Part shown: positions 17,670-26,513 of the stretch, piece by piece
How the letters are laid out: every line of letters begins with the position of its first letter
Position numbering within the stretch: the first letter of the stretch is position 1
From: Syntrophomonas zehnderi OL-4
Lineage (GTDB): Bacteria; Bacillota; Syntrophomonadia; Syntrophomonadales; Syntrophomonadaceae
NCBI RefSeq assembly: GCF_000983115.1
Contig: NZ_CGIH01000031.1
Coordinates: forward strand, 1 to 64,000
Length of the DNA stretch: 64,000 nucleotides
Direction of reading: 5' to 3'
Notes under the pieces: generated by a model
What the model was told of the DNA's origin: nothing
The model's input: the letters and a program-made list of their open reading frames with translations, nothing else
Database searches by the model: none
Made by a program: the position numbers and the translations under genes

Positions 17670-19094
17670 CTAGCTGCTATGCAGGTTATAGTCTTCCAGC
17701 TGCATCTCCTGTTTTGCAACCAATTTAATTCTTTTACCGGTTTTTTTCTTAATATAGTTTAAATTTTTTTCATCATTAGTTATATACTGCAAAAGCTCAG
17801 GGTGCGCCTCGCAAATGATTTCTTCGCCCTCCAGGTAATCCAAATTAGCCAGTTTCCTTTTTAATTCACAGGCCAGGGCAAAAACATTTATCGTTCTGCC
17901 TCGTCCATGACAGGCATTGCATTCATCGGTAAAAATTTCGGAGATTCCATAACGAGATTTCTTACGGGTCATTTCCAGAAATCCCAGACCAGACATACCC
18001 ATAATCCGGGTATGGGCTTTGTCCTTTTCCAATTCCTGACGCAAGATAGAGATTACATTTTCCTCGTTGTACTTATCCTTCATGTCGATAAAGTCAATCA
18101 AAATAATCCCGCCTATACTGCGCAAACGAAGCTGACGGGGTATTTCCACAGCCGCTTCCAAATTGAGTCTATGTACCGTCTCCTCGAAATTATCCTTGCC
18201 GGTAAATTTTCCGCTGTTGACATCAATTACTGTCATAGCCTCAGTCTCATCAAATATCAGATACCCTCCGCTTTTAAGCCAGACTTTACGGCGCAGGGCT
18301 TTGCGGATATCTTTTTCCAGACCGTATTTTTCGAAAAGATCGCCTTTTACATACCTAATGTTTAGGTCATAGGACGTATTCTTGTTTTTGATAAACTGGT
18401 CGAATCTTTCTTTGAGCTTTAAGTTATTAATAATAACATGACGTATACCCCCGTCCAGGTAGTCCCGCAGGGTTCGTTCGATTACGTCTATATCCTCATA
18501 AATTACGCTGGGGGATTTGTTGTGTTGGTAACGTTTTTTAATCTTATGCCATACCTGAATAAGCTCATCCAATTCCGCTTTTATTTCGGCATCATCAGCT
18601 TCCAAGCAGGCGGTGCGCAGTATCACCCCTACATCTTCAGACTTATGCTCCTCAATTAAATTGCGCAGATAATTTCTTTTTTGATTGCCTACAATCTTGC
18701 GGGAAATTGAAATTTCCTTCTGCAGGGGCAACAACACCAATAGATGACCCGGAATAGTTAGATTTCCCGTTACCCGGGCTCCTTTTTCCGAAAAGGCTTC
18801 TTTTTTCACCTGTACCATAATATCCTGACCGCTTTTTAAATAATCGTAAATATTGGTTCCCTTGCGGTGCTCAGGAACGGCTACATCACCTACATATAAA
18901 AAGGCGTTTTTGGACAAACCAATATCAACAAAGGCACAGGACAGCCCCGGCAGGACGTCTTTTACCTTACCTTTATAAATCTTGCCCACATTTTCTTCCT
19001 GATTAGCCCAGAAAACTTCCACTAAGCGGTCATCTTCAATTATGGCTATCCTTGATTCCCAAGGATAGACCTCCGCAATAATATCTCTTACCAT
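17670..19094 (-). CDS. rng: Ribonuclease E/G family endoribonuclease
   Basis: Single-strand-specific RNase for mRNA and rRNA processing. An S1 domain covers about 35-115 (GKIYKGKVKDVLPGLSCAFVDIG), followed by the RNase H-like and DNase I-like catalytic parts with VIDVNSGKFTG near 295 and LIDFIDM near 338. The zinc link appears as CNACHGRGR near 397. ATG 19,094 (MVRDIIAEV) follows AAGGTG; a longer reading would begin inside the upstream gene. It begins 5 nt after that gene, and its stop abuts the rplU promoter region. Confidence 0.95.
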   Translation of the reverse strand: MVRDIIAEVYPWESRIAIIEDDRLVEVFWANQEENVGKIYKGKVKDVLPGLSCAFVDIGLSKNAFLYVGDVAVPEHRKGTNIYDYLKSGQDIMVQVKKEAFSEKGARVTGNLTIPGHLLVLLPLQKEISISRKIVGNQKRNYLRNLIEEHKSEDVGVILRTACLEADDAEIKAELDELIQVWHKIKKRYQHNKSPSVIYEDIDVIERTLRDYLDGGIRHVIINNLKLKERFDQFIKNKNTSYDLNIRYVKGDLFEKYGLEKDIRKALRRKVWLKSGGYLIFDETEAMTVIDVNSGKFTGKDNFEETVHRLNLEAAVEIPRQLRLRSIGGIILIDFIDMKDKYNEENVISILRQELEKDKAHTRIMGMSGLGFLEMTRKKSRYGISEIFTDECNACHGRGRTINVFALACELKRKLANLDYLEGEEIICEAHPELLQYITNDEKNLNYIKKKTGKRIKLVAKQEMQLEDYNLHSS

Positions 19095-19098
19095 TGTT

Positions 19099-19770
19099 CT
19101 ACACCTTCTCAAGCGGGGAATAATATTTGGATTCTTCTCTAATATAATTACCCCGACGGAAAAAATCCAGCAAATTTTCAGATTTTAGTCCGTTTTCTGC
19201 AAAAACAGCCAGCAGCTCATCAAATCTTATATTAAGCGGTTCGTTAACACTTACCATTACGGCCAACACCTCAAAGCCATCACCAGGCTCAACCTGCATA
19301 TCATAAAGACCAGGGCGCAGATCCTTTAAAAGCTGCTTGTTTTTTCCCCGGCTTTGTACCAGGATTTTATCACAATCCAGCAGAGATGTGACCAAATATT
19401 CTGCATTTTGTCCCGGTTTTAGAATAAAATCATATTGGGCAGTATTTATAGTCTTCATCAGAGAAGCAGCCTGCATGGGCACAGCAATACATTGCTTGAT
19501 TTGCATATCCGGCGGCAATACAACATTAATCCGGTTTTTAAAATCCTGCGGAGCCATTTCGTCAAGTTCCAGATCAAAATATTCGTTCTCTCCCCACAGA
19601 CCAACCGGAAGAACCGTCCCCATGGATAGTTTGATATGGGGATTAAAACCTTCAGTCAGGCGATAAGGTATTTCTGCCCGCCGCAGAGCCCTTTCCAGCA
19701 GATGCATCATATCCAGATTACCCAGGAATTTTAAATTTGGGCCTACCCTATATTCTGCTCGCAACCTCAT
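19099..19770 (-). CDS. TIGR03936 family radical-SAM-linked protein (DUF2344)
   Basis: 223 aa with the typical start RAEYRVGPNLKFLGNLDMMHLLERALRRAEIPYRLTEGFNPHIKLS. Members of this family always seem to pair with a TIGR03960-type radical SAM protein, here the gene immediately upstream (1 nt between them). The biochemical role is not established; a link to RNA or ribosome modification has been suggested from its place beside rng and rplU. That is context only. Confidence 0.92.
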   Translation of the reverse strand: MRLRAEYRVGPNLKFLGNLDMMHLLERALRRAEIPYRLTEGFNPHIKLSMGTVLPVGLWGENEYFDLELDEMAPQDFKNRINVVLPPDMQIKQCIAVPMQAASLMKTINTAQYDFILKPGQNAEYLVTSLLDCDKILVQSRGKNKQLLKDLRPGLYDMQVEPGDGFEVLAVMVSVNEPLNIRFDELLAVFAENGLKSENLLDFFRRGNYIREESKYYSPLEKV

Positions 19771-19771
19771 A

Positions 19772-21658
19772 TCAGGCTTCCTCCTTGATATTTTCGGTCA
19801 TGATATCCGCAGGCAGGTTTACGGGCTGGTTGGGCAGATGAAAAGGAGCCAGCCCAAAATGCGGGCACACACCGCAACCGACACAATCAGCCATACGACA
19901 ATCAGGGGTAGATATCCCTTTTTTAGCACGTTCATTTTCCAGGCGCAGATAGGCTTGGCTTGCCCCCGTTGCAATGACATCCCACGGGAAAAGCTCACCA
20001 TACTCTCTGGCCCGGGTATAAAAAGCAGGATCTATTTTAAAATTCGCAAAGGCCTCCATCCAGGTATCAAATTTAAAATATTCCGACCAGCCATCAAATT
20101 TGCATTCTTTTTGCCAGGCTAAATAAATAATATCTCCCAGTCTCCGGTCACCGCGGGCCAAAACCCCTTCCAGAAAACTGACGTGACTGTCATGAAAACT
20201 TACCTTTACATTTTTAATCTTATGTTTGAGCATATACTGGCGTTTGTCATCCAGCTCTGCAATGGTGGCCTGGGACTGCCACTGAAAGGGAGTATGCGCT
20301 TTAGGAACAAAGCAAGCCAAACTTGCCCTAATCTGCACCGGCCGATGAGAATAGCGGTTACCGATACCCTTTACCCGGTTTAATAAATCCAAAATTCCAT
20401 CCAGGTCTTCATTGGTTTCGGTTGGCAACCCAAACATAAAATATAGCTTCAAACCCATCCAACCCGACTTAAAGGCTGACTCAGCCGCCTTGAACAGATC
20501 GTCCTCACTGATGTTTTTATTTATGACATCCCGCAAGCGCTGGGTACCGGCTTCCGGTGCCAGGGTCAGGGTGGTCTTGCGCACCTTTTGCACTTCATTG
20601 GCCAGATCAATGGAGAATGCGTCTACCCGCAGGGAAGGCAGGGAAACCCCAATCCCCTTGTCAGCATATGTTTCCACCAGGTGTTTGACCAGTTCATTGA
20701 CCCCGGAATAATCCAGGGTGCTAAGGGATGCCAAGGAGACTTCATCAAAACCGGTATTTTTTAATTGGGCTTCTGCCTGCTTTTTTACTACCGCCACGCT
20801 CTTCTCCCGCAGAGGCCGATATACCATACCAGCATGGCAAAACCGGCAGGCCCGCTGGCAGCCACGCATGACTTCCAATACCGCCCGGTCATGGACGATA
20901 TCCATGTAAGGAACAATCGGTTGGTCGGGATAATAAGAATTATCCAAGTCATGCACCAGACGTTTGCGTACCCGGGCGGGGATACCTTCCCTTATTGGCC
21001 GCATTTCTTTCAATGTGCCATCCTCACGGTAAGCAACCGTATATAGTGAAGGTACATACACTCCTTCAATCTCAGAAGCCAGTAGGTATAAAAGTTCTTC
21101 TCTGGGAAGATTTCTATGCTTGTACAGGCAATCCAAAAACTCAACGGTTATTTCTTCTCCGTCCCCGATCAGAAATGCATCAAAAAAATCCGTAAAAGGT
21201 TCCGGGTTAAATACGACCGGTCCACCCGCAATAACGATTGGATCTTGGGGGCCGCGTTCCTTACTCTTTACAGGAATCCCACCCAAATCCAGCATATTCA
21301 AAACATTGGTTATGGAGAGTTCATACTGCAAGGAAAAGCCTACCACATCAAAGTCACTCAGCGGCCGGAAAGATTCCAGCGCATAAAGGGGGATATTCTC
21401 CTGACGCATTAACCCTTCCATATCCGGCCAGGGGGCAAAACTGCGCTCCATTAAATGCGGGGTAGTTTCATTAATCAGTCCATACAGTATCTTGCCGCCG
21501 ATATGGGACATCCCTATCTCATAAACATCCGGAAAAGCAAAAACCATCTTAATATGGCTTTGATCCCATTCCTTCTTGATCATATTCACTTCGTTGCCGA
21601 TATAACGAACCGGTTTGGAAACCCGGGGCAGAATATCCCTAAAGAGCCTGTCCTTCAT
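19772..21658 (-). CDS. TIGR03960 family B12-binding/radical SAM protein
   Basis: 628 aa. An N-terminal B12-binding-like region (IKMVFAFPDVYEIGMSHIGGKILYGLIN, about 34-61) precedes the radical SAM core, whose cluster motif is RGCQRACRFCHAGMVYRP (CxxxCxxC, about 266-275). A C-terminal Cys group near 595-610 (CRMADCVGCGVCPHFG) could hold another Fe-S cluster. It leads the group TIGR03960-TIGR03936-rng. The substrate is unknown. Confidence 0.93.
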   Translation of the reverse strand: MKDRLFRDILPRVSKPVRYIGNEVNMIKKEWDQSHIKMVFAFPDVYEIGMSHIGGKILYGLINETTPHLMERSFAPWPDMEGLMRQENIPLYALESFRPLSDFDVVGFSLQYELSITNVLNMLDLGGIPVKSKERGPQDPIVIAGGPVVFNPEPFTDFFDAFLIGDGEEITVEFLDCLYKHRNLPREELLYLLASEIEGVYVPSLYTVAYREDGTLKEMRPIREGIPARVRKRLVHDLDNSYYPDQPIVPYMDIVHDRAVLEVMRGCQRACRFCHAGMVYRPLREKSVAVVKKQAEAQLKNTGFDEVSLASLSTLDYSGVNELVKHLVETYADKGIGVSLPSLRVDAFSIDLANEVQKVRKTTLTLAPEAGTQRLRDVINKNISEDDLFKAAESAFKSGWMGLKLYFMFGLPTETNEDLDGILDLLNRVKGIGNRYSHRPVQIRASLACFVPKAHTPFQWQSQATIAELDDKRQYMLKHKIKNVKVSFHDSHVSFLEGVLARGDRRLGDIIYLAWQKECKFDGWSEYFKFDTWMEAFANFKIDPAFYTRAREYGELFPWDVIATGASQAYLRLENERAKKGISTPDCRMADCVGCGVCPHFGLAPFHLPNQPVNLPADIMTENIKEEA

Positions 21659-21760
21659 ATTGCCTCCGCTTATTGAAAATCATAAGTATTATATTAGCAC
21701 AAAAATCCCTACCAACGAAATCCAGGAAATAAACGGGAAGAAAACCCAATTATTATCGAA

Positions 21761-21789
21761 TTGAATATTTGCACGTATTGTGCTACATT
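21761..21789 (+). promoter_or_regulatory. Promoter of the Rrf2 gene
   Basis: TTGAAT (21,761-21,766), 17-nt spacer, TACATT (21,784-21,789). The spacer holds GCAC-GTATT-GTGC, an inverted repeat in the place where an autorepressor could bind. Confidence 0.6.
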
Positions 21790-21808
21790 CGCATTGAGGT
21801 GAACAACT

Positions 21809-22282
21809 ATGCAGCTAAGCAGTAGATTCCCGGTGGCTGTACAAATACTCATTATAATTGCCTGGTGCCCTGAAGATGTTAAGATAACCAGTGAGCTGAT
21901 GGCACGCAGTGTGAATACAAATCCTGCCTTGATCCGCAGAATTTTGGGGTATTTAAAAAATGCCGGGCTGGTCAACGTTGCCGCCGGAACAGGTGGAACA
22001 ACGCTAACGAGGGATGCCGAGAAAATAACTCTGCTTGATATTTACCGAGCAGTTGAATTAACGAATCAGAGCAGGTTGTTTGGCTTACATGAAACAACCA
22101 ATTCTGAATGCCCGATTGGACGTAATATTAACGAAGTTCTTACGCCGCATCTGGAGCAAGCCAGAATGGCACTTGAAGCTTCCCTGGAGGAAGTGACCAT
22201 CGAACAACTGAAAAAAGAATTTCCGCCATTTAATTTGGCATTTTGGAAAAATATTATGCCATCTGCGATTAATAGGTTGTGA
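21809..22282 (+). CDS. Rrf2 family transcriptional regulator
   Basis: 157 aa DNA-binding protein with an N-terminal winged helix: LSSRFPVAVQILIIIAW, then ITSELMARSVNTNPALIRRILGYLKNAGLV (recognition helix about 45-55) and GTGGTTLTRDAEKITLLDIYRAVE. This fits the YwnA-like branch of Rrf2. The effector region has a single Cys in SECPIG, so an IscR/NsrR-style Fe-S cluster with three Cys ligands is not possible. GAGGTG precedes the ATG. It opens a plus-strand block inserted in an otherwise minus-strand gene chain. Target genes are unknown; the palindrome in its own promoter suggests autoregulation. Confidence 0.88.
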   Translation: MQLSSRFPVAVQILIIIAWCPEDVKITSELMARSVNTNPALIRRILGYLKNAGLVNVAAGTGGTTLTRDAEKITLLDIYRAVELTNQSRLFGLHETTNSECPIGRNINEVLTPHLEQARMALEASLEEVTIEQLKKEFPPFNLAFWKNIMPSAINRL

Positions 22283-22653
22283 GCATATGCGATGCTTAAG
22301 ATAACGTTTAAAAAGACAAACTTCAGTGACTTTGGGTGTCCCCCGCCACTCAGCCCGACCTTAAACCGGGTTAGCGATAAATTGCCCTGCTGAGTGCCGG
22401 GCAGCTATTTAATTAATCCGTGAAATAAGCGTCTTTTATCTAAATCCCCCCTGAACGGGTGACACAACCACCTTGGAAAATAGTTGCGTGATACGAAACT
22501 TCCAAAGCTAGTCCCTGCAAATAATCGGCTCTGCTAATCTTTGTAACCTGTCTCTATTAAAATTTTTTTCTAATCTAATCCCAGCTATTATTTTCATCGA
22601 TGAGTGCGCCTAGCCTACATATAGAAATTTATTTTTTAAAATGTAAAATACGC
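22283..22653. other. Non-coding gap with a hairpin and repeat words
   Basis: No gene seen. CCCGCCACTCAG (22,342-22,353) pairs with CTGAGTGCCGGG (22,390-22,401) with one mismatch. Further on, GTAACCTGTCTCTATTAAAA with TTTCTAATCTAATC resembles 16,504-16,540, a dispersed repeat word. Confidence 0.5.
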
Positions 22654-22682
22654 TTGACATTTACCCGTTCTTTAGTTAAATT
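22654..22682 (+). promoter_or_regulatory. Promoter of the XRE-DUF2178-AAA group
   Basis: TTGACA (22,654-22,659), 17-nt spacer, TAAATT (22,677-22,682). Directly downstream GTAA-AGC-TTAC and TTTAC repeats (22,687-22,702) could be the operator of the encoded XRE repressor. Confidence 0.7.
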
Positions 22683-22718
22683 ATATGTAAAGCTTACTTT
22701 ACTAAAGGTGGTGTACAA

Positions 22719-22922
22719 TTGCAAAATCGCCTGCGTGAACTTCGAGAACAACATGAACTTACTCAAGAAGATCTGGCTGTACTGGTAGGTACTTCCCGCC
22801 AGACGATTATTTCGCTGGAAAAGGGAAAGTACAACCCATCAATTTTATTGGCCTATAAATTGGCCCGGGCTTTTAATTTGAAAATCGAAGAAGTATTTAT
22901 CTTTGATGAGGAGGAGGACTAA
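22719..22922 (+). CDS. XRE-family helix-turn-helix regulator
   Basis: 67-aa Cro/CI-type protein made of one HTH domain: LRELREQHELTQEDLAVLVGTSRQTIISLEKGKYNPSILLAYKLARAFNLKIEEVF covers nearly all of it. It begins with TTG preceded by AAAGGTGGTG. Such minimal regulators are usually co-transcribed with a DUF2178-type membrane protein, as here (next start 1 nt after its stop). It likely controls its own operon. Confidence 0.9.
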   Translation: MQNRLRELREQHELTQEDLAVLVGTSRQTIISLEKGKYNPSILLAYKLARAFNLKIEEVFIFDEEED

Positions 22923-22923
22923 T

Positions 22924-23322
22924 ATGACGAACGTACAAAGATCTGCCGTCTTTTTTATTACTATTGCTATTCTGGCTGGATTGGGAGTGTGGCAACTGCT
23001 TTATGTCAATCCCGGCTTGGGAGCAGGATTAATTGGCGCAACCATAGGCGCATCGGTTGCCCGCTATCTTAAACAAAAGAGAATCAAGGAATTGCAAGCT
23101 AAGGGGTTGAATCCCTATGATGAAAGAGCTTTTCATATTGCCGGTAAAGCATCATATGCTACCCTGGTTAGCGGTATATTATTGGCAGCCCTGGTTGTTC
23201 TCATCGGTTCAATTTTTGCTCCGGTAATGACGGTAAATCCCTTTGACCTGCTGGGTTATTGCATAGCTATAGTTGTACTTTTATATGTAGTATTTTACTA
23301 TTACTACAATCGGAAACTATAG
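22924..23322 (+). CDS. DUF2178-like small membrane protein
   Basis: 132 aa with four predicted membrane helices (about 8-26, 30-45, 72-95, 105-125) and a central basic cytoplasmic loop KQKRIKELQAKGLNPYDERAFHIAGKAS. The 'DER...I..KAS' segment is what I recall of DUF2178 proteins that pair with XRE regulators. GAGGAGGA precedes the ATG. The role is unknown; co-regulation with the upstream XRE gene is likely. Confidence 0.75.
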   Translation: MTNVQRSAVFFITIAILAGLGVWQLLYVNPGLGAGLIGATIGASVARYLKQKRIKELQAKGLNPYDERAFHIAGKASYATLVSGILLAALVVLIGSIFAPVMTVNPFDLLGYCIAIVVLLYVVFYYYYNRKL

Positions 23323-23333
23323 GAGATGATACT

Positions 23334-24551
23334 ATGCTGAAAGAATTAAGCCGTTCACTGGGGAGTTTGTCTGTTTACCGCAATATTTTGCGTGATCCAC
23401 TGGTTAGTGCTCTGCGTGATTGTCTTTCTGCTGCGGCCAGGGACTATGACGAACTGGAGATAACAGATGATTTTCACAGGTTTATGTTTACCTATTTTGC
23501 AACCGGTCAGGATTTTTCCGATTATTTAGTAAATTTGGTATTGCATGATGATAACCCGTTTAGTCGGGCTGCGGAAATTATGGACTTTAATGAAATAGAC
23601 CCCCGCTTAATTCAGGCTGCAGAAAAAGATCTGCAAATATTGGGGTACATCAAAAATCTTGATATGGTTGACCTGGCAACCAACCTGGGGCTTAAACCGC
23701 TATGGAGAGAAACTGATTCCGGCAATAGAGCAACTGACGGCAGCGGGTACTCCTGGCCGGAATCAATCGAAGAACTGACGAGCTATTATGCCGCTAACTC
23801 TCGCGGAATGGTTTCTTCTTACCGGGCATTAAAGTGGGACCCTGAAAAAGGGCTATCCGGTATTAACTACCCGGATCCGGTGCAACTGGAGGATTTGATT
23901 GGCTGCGACTTACAAAAAGATCAACTGTGCCTTAATACCGAGAATTTTCTAACTACCGGTATTGCCAACAACGTACTGCTCTACGGCAGCCGGGGTACCG
24001 GTAAATCAAGTATGGTCAAGGCCCTTTTAAACCGCTATAAGAACCGTAATCTTAGCCTGGTGGAAGTAACCCGCGAGCAATTAAAAGACCTGCCTCGGCT
24101 GGTTAGCTATTTACGTGATTATCCTGCCAAGAAGTTTATAGTCTTTATAGATGATCTGTCTTTCGAAGATTACGAGACTGAGTACAAGGGGCTTAAGGCG
24201 GTAATGGAAGGGAGCCTGGAAGGGCGGGCACCCAATATATTGCTCTACGCTACTTCCAATCGCCGCCATCTGATACGGGAATACTTCTCCGACCGTTCGC
24301 ATCAGGACGAGGAGATTCATGTCCGCGACACCATGGAAGAAAAATTGTCGCTGGCGGATCGTTTTGGCCTCAGGATTAATTTCCCGCCTCCAACCCAGAC
24401 AGTTTACCTGGATATTGTGGAGAACCTGGCCGCCCAACGCGAAATACAAATAAATCCAGACCAATTGCGGCGGCAGGCGCTGGAATGGGAGCGTTCCCAC
24501 CACGGCCCCTCCGGCCGAACCGCCCGCCAATTTATTGACTCCCTGGGATAA
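23334..24551 (+). CDS. DUF815-type AAA ATPase
   Basis: 405 aa from ATG 23,334, which follows AGGAG. The N-terminal half is helical; the C-terminal half is a P-loop ATPase with LLYGSRGTGKSSMVKALL (Walker A, about 217-234), FIVFIDDLSF (Walker B, about 265-274), LYATSNRRHLI (sensor 1) and SLADRFGLRI. This arrangement is the DUF815 family of predicted ATPases found in many Firmicutes, whose substrate is not known. It starts 11 nt after the membrane protein gene and so is probably in the same operon. Confidence 0.88.
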   Translation: MLKELSRSLGSLSVYRNILRDPLVSALRDCLSAAARDYDELEITDDFHRFMFTYFATGQDFSDYLVNLVLHDDNPFSRAAEIMDFNEIDPRLIQAAEKDLQILGYIKNLDMVDLATNLGLKPLWRETDSGNRATDGSGYSWPESIEELTSYYAANSRGMVSSYRALKWDPEKGLSGINYPDPVQLEDLIGCDLQKDQLCLNTENFLTTGIANNVLLYGSRGTGKSSMVKALLNRYKNRNLSLVEVTREQLKDLPRLVSYLRDYPAKKFIVFIDDLSFEDYETEYKGLKAVMEGSLEGRAPNILLYATSNRRHLIREYFSDRSHQDEEIHVRDTMEEKLSLADRFGLRINFPPPTQTVYLDIVENLAAQREIQINPDQLRRQALEWERSHHGPSGRTARQFIDSLG

Positions 24552-24605
24552 TCTTATATGTATGCGAACCTCTTCGGTCAAAGGAAAAATAGCAGAATAA
24601 TCTAC

Positions 24606-24661
24606 TTGACAGAAATCTGCCATTTTGCTAGTGTTGTAACAGTATTAGTTACAACACTAGC
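24606..24661 (+). promoter_or_regulatory. Promoter overlapped by a perfect 14-bp palindrome
   Basis: TTGACA (24,606-24,611) and TAGTGT (24,629-24,634) are 17 nt apart. The second lies inside a perfect inverted repeat: GCTAGTGTTGTAAC (24,627-24,640), 7-nt spacer, and its exact complement at 24,648-24,661. No U-tract follows. It looks like a repressor operator controlling the MBL gene at 24,695. Confidence 0.65.
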
Positions 24662-24694
24662 AAGGCTAGTTTTAATGAGCGGGAGGTAGCGGAA

Positions 24695-25477
24695 TTGCTA
24701 AAGAGCCTTCAATACAAAGATATTACGATTGGCCAGGGTGCATGTTCCCTTTTGGGGATGCAGATAATAATCTATCTCTACGTTGTAGACGGGCTTTTGA
24801 TCGACTGCGGAGCCAAAAAGCTAAAACGTGAAGGAAGCCGGTTCTTTCTGGAACAACAAATTGAGCAAGTTGCCTTGTCACATCTCCACGAAGACCATTC
24901 TGGAATGGCCGCTTGGCTGCAAAAGGAAATGGGGGTGCCGGTTTACCTGCACGAAATGGCGCTGCCTGACGCTAGGGAGAAAGGTAAATACCCTTTTTAT
25001 CGCCATCTGATGTGGGGGAATCGCCCGAGATTTGCCCCCGAACCGATTCCGGATGTAATCAAAACAGAAAAATACTCATTTGATATCATAGATAGCCCCG
25101 GACATACAAAATACCATAAAGTACTCCATGAAAAGAATCAAGGCTGGCTATTCAGCGGCGATCTTTTTGTCACCCCGAAACCGCTGGTGGCACTTTACGA
25201 AGAAGATATGCAAGACACTATCGCGTCACTGCAAAAGCTATTACAGCTCGATTTTGATACGGTATTTTGCGCCCATAAAGGGGTGGTTGAGAACGGAAAA
25301 GATGCGCTCCAACAAAAGCTTGATTTTCTCCTTAATCTACAGTTAAAAGTTGAAGAATTACGTCAGCAGGGTCTGACAGATCAGGATATTGATCGGAAGC
25401 TGTATCCGGAAATTCCATTGATAACCAAGGTATCCAAAGGCCAATGGTCATCGTACAATATCGTGAGCACGATATAG
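24695..25477 (+). CDS. MBL-fold metallo-hydrolase
   Basis: 260-aa metallo-beta-lactamase-fold enzyme, class unknown. Metal motif SHLHEDHSGMA (HxHxDH, about 62-72), SPGHTKYH (about 133-140), SGDLFV (Asp ligand, about 154-159) and a late CAHKG (about 195). The last 55 residues are helical, as in the YflN/glyoxalase-II-like group. The start is TTG with GGGAGGT 7 nt before it. It is controlled by its own promoter with a striking palindrome. Substrate cannot be told from sequence. Confidence 0.88.
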   Translation: MLKSLQYKDITIGQGACSLLGMQIIIYLYVVDGLLIDCGAKKLKREGSRFFLEQQIEQVALSHLHEDHSGMAAWLQKEMGVPVYLHEMALPDAREKGKYPFYRHLMWGNRPRFAPEPIPDVIKTEKYSFDIIDSPGHTKYHKVLHEKNQGWLFSGDLFVTPKPLVALYEEDMQDTIASLQKLLQLDFDTVFCAHKGVVENGKDALQQKLDFLLNLQLKVEELRQQGLTDQDIDRKLYPEIPLITKVSKGQWSSYNIVSTI

Positions 25478-25653
25478 GAAATAATTTAAACAATAGCTCT
25501 CTTACGGCCATCTTTTTTAAAAGCCGGCCGATCACTTAGCTTGATGCGCCTTAGTTCTATAGTTAAACTAATCTTGCTTCCCACCGGAAACTTAAAGCAT
25601 CCGCTACTGGTCTCTTAAAATAATGCCACGTTAAGCCGCGTCTATTTTTCTAA

Positions 25654-26511
25654 TTAACAATCTTTCAGGCGGGTACGGGGGCCTTTTTCAAAGAGGCAAT
25701 CGATGAGTTCGGCTTCACTGCGCAGGCCCAGCGGGCGGTGTTCTTCATCCAGGATGAGCACTATAGTATAAAAATTAGGACGGGTGGTGTCCAGTATAGA
25801 TTTAATCAGGGCATCTTCCCCGCTCACGATTTGGCGCGAGGCCAGGAAGCCTTTGTGTGATAATTCGCTTTTTTTATGCACCAGATAGCGCATGAAGGCA
25901 TAGTTTAACAGGTAGCCTTCACGGTGGGCGGCCCAAAACAACAACATGGCTATGAGCAAGAAATTAGCCCCGCTTTGTTGTTCGTAGAACAGGAACACCC
26001 CATAACCCGCAATCAGTACAGCGGCTAATTTCCCCAGCAGAGCGCTGCGGGCGGTGGCTTTTTTATAGCCTAGTAATCTGGAAAGGTAAGCCCTAAGTAT
26101 CCGTCCCCCATCCAAAGGCAGGGCCGGCAGGAGGTTGAAAATACCCAGGAAAAGGTTAATCTGTATAAGCAACGGAGTTTTCGCCGAGTCAAGCACAGGC
26201 AGAAAATAAAAAACAGCCGCCAGACTCAAACTCATAATCGGTCCAGCCAGGGCTATATAAATTTCCTTATCCGGATCCAGGCCGGTGAAGTCCTCAATCT
26301 TAGCCTGACCTCCAAAAGGCAGTAATTCGATTTCAGCAACCTTGACCCTTAAAACAGCCGCCATGATAGTATGGGCCAATTCATGCAAAAGCACGAAGGT
26401 GAATATTACTAATATTTCCATCCCCAGGCCTACATAGGTATAAATCAGGCAAAGCAGTAAAAAAAGTATATTCACCCGAACCCGCACCCCGGCCAGCTTA
26501 CCCAGCAGCAT
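25654..26511 (-). CDS. spoIVFB: SpoIVFB, intramembrane metalloprotease of sporulation
   Basis: Site-2-type protease that cuts pro-sigma-K in the mother cell of sporulating Firmicutes. HELAH zinc motif in membrane helix 2 (about 43-47), NLLPALPLDGGR with the third ligand (about 126-137), several hydrophobic helices, and a C-terminal CBS-like part (about 215-285). 285 aa matches Bacillus SpoIVFB. It follows spoIVFA by 2 nt. Confidence 0.93.
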   Translation of the reverse strand: MLLGKLAGVRVRVNILFLLLCLIYTYVGLGMEILVIFTFVLLHELAHTIMAAVLRVKVAEIELLPFGGQAKIEDFTGLDPDKEIYIALAGPIMSLSLAAVFYFLPVLDSAKTPLLIQINLFLGIFNLLPALPLDGGRILRAYLSRLLGYKKATARSALLGKLAAVLIAGYGVFLFYEQQSGANFLLIAMLLFWAAHREGYLLNYAFMRYLVHKKSELSHKGFLASRQIVSGEDALIKSILDTTRPNFYTIVLILDEEHRPLGLRSEAELIDCLFEKGPRTRLKDC

Positions 26512-26513
26512 AT

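Noticed and set aside
19625-19640. Sequence resembling the repeat core ACCGTCCCC
   Set aside because: It lies in conserved coding sequence of the TIGR03936 gene and lacks the rest of the repeat.
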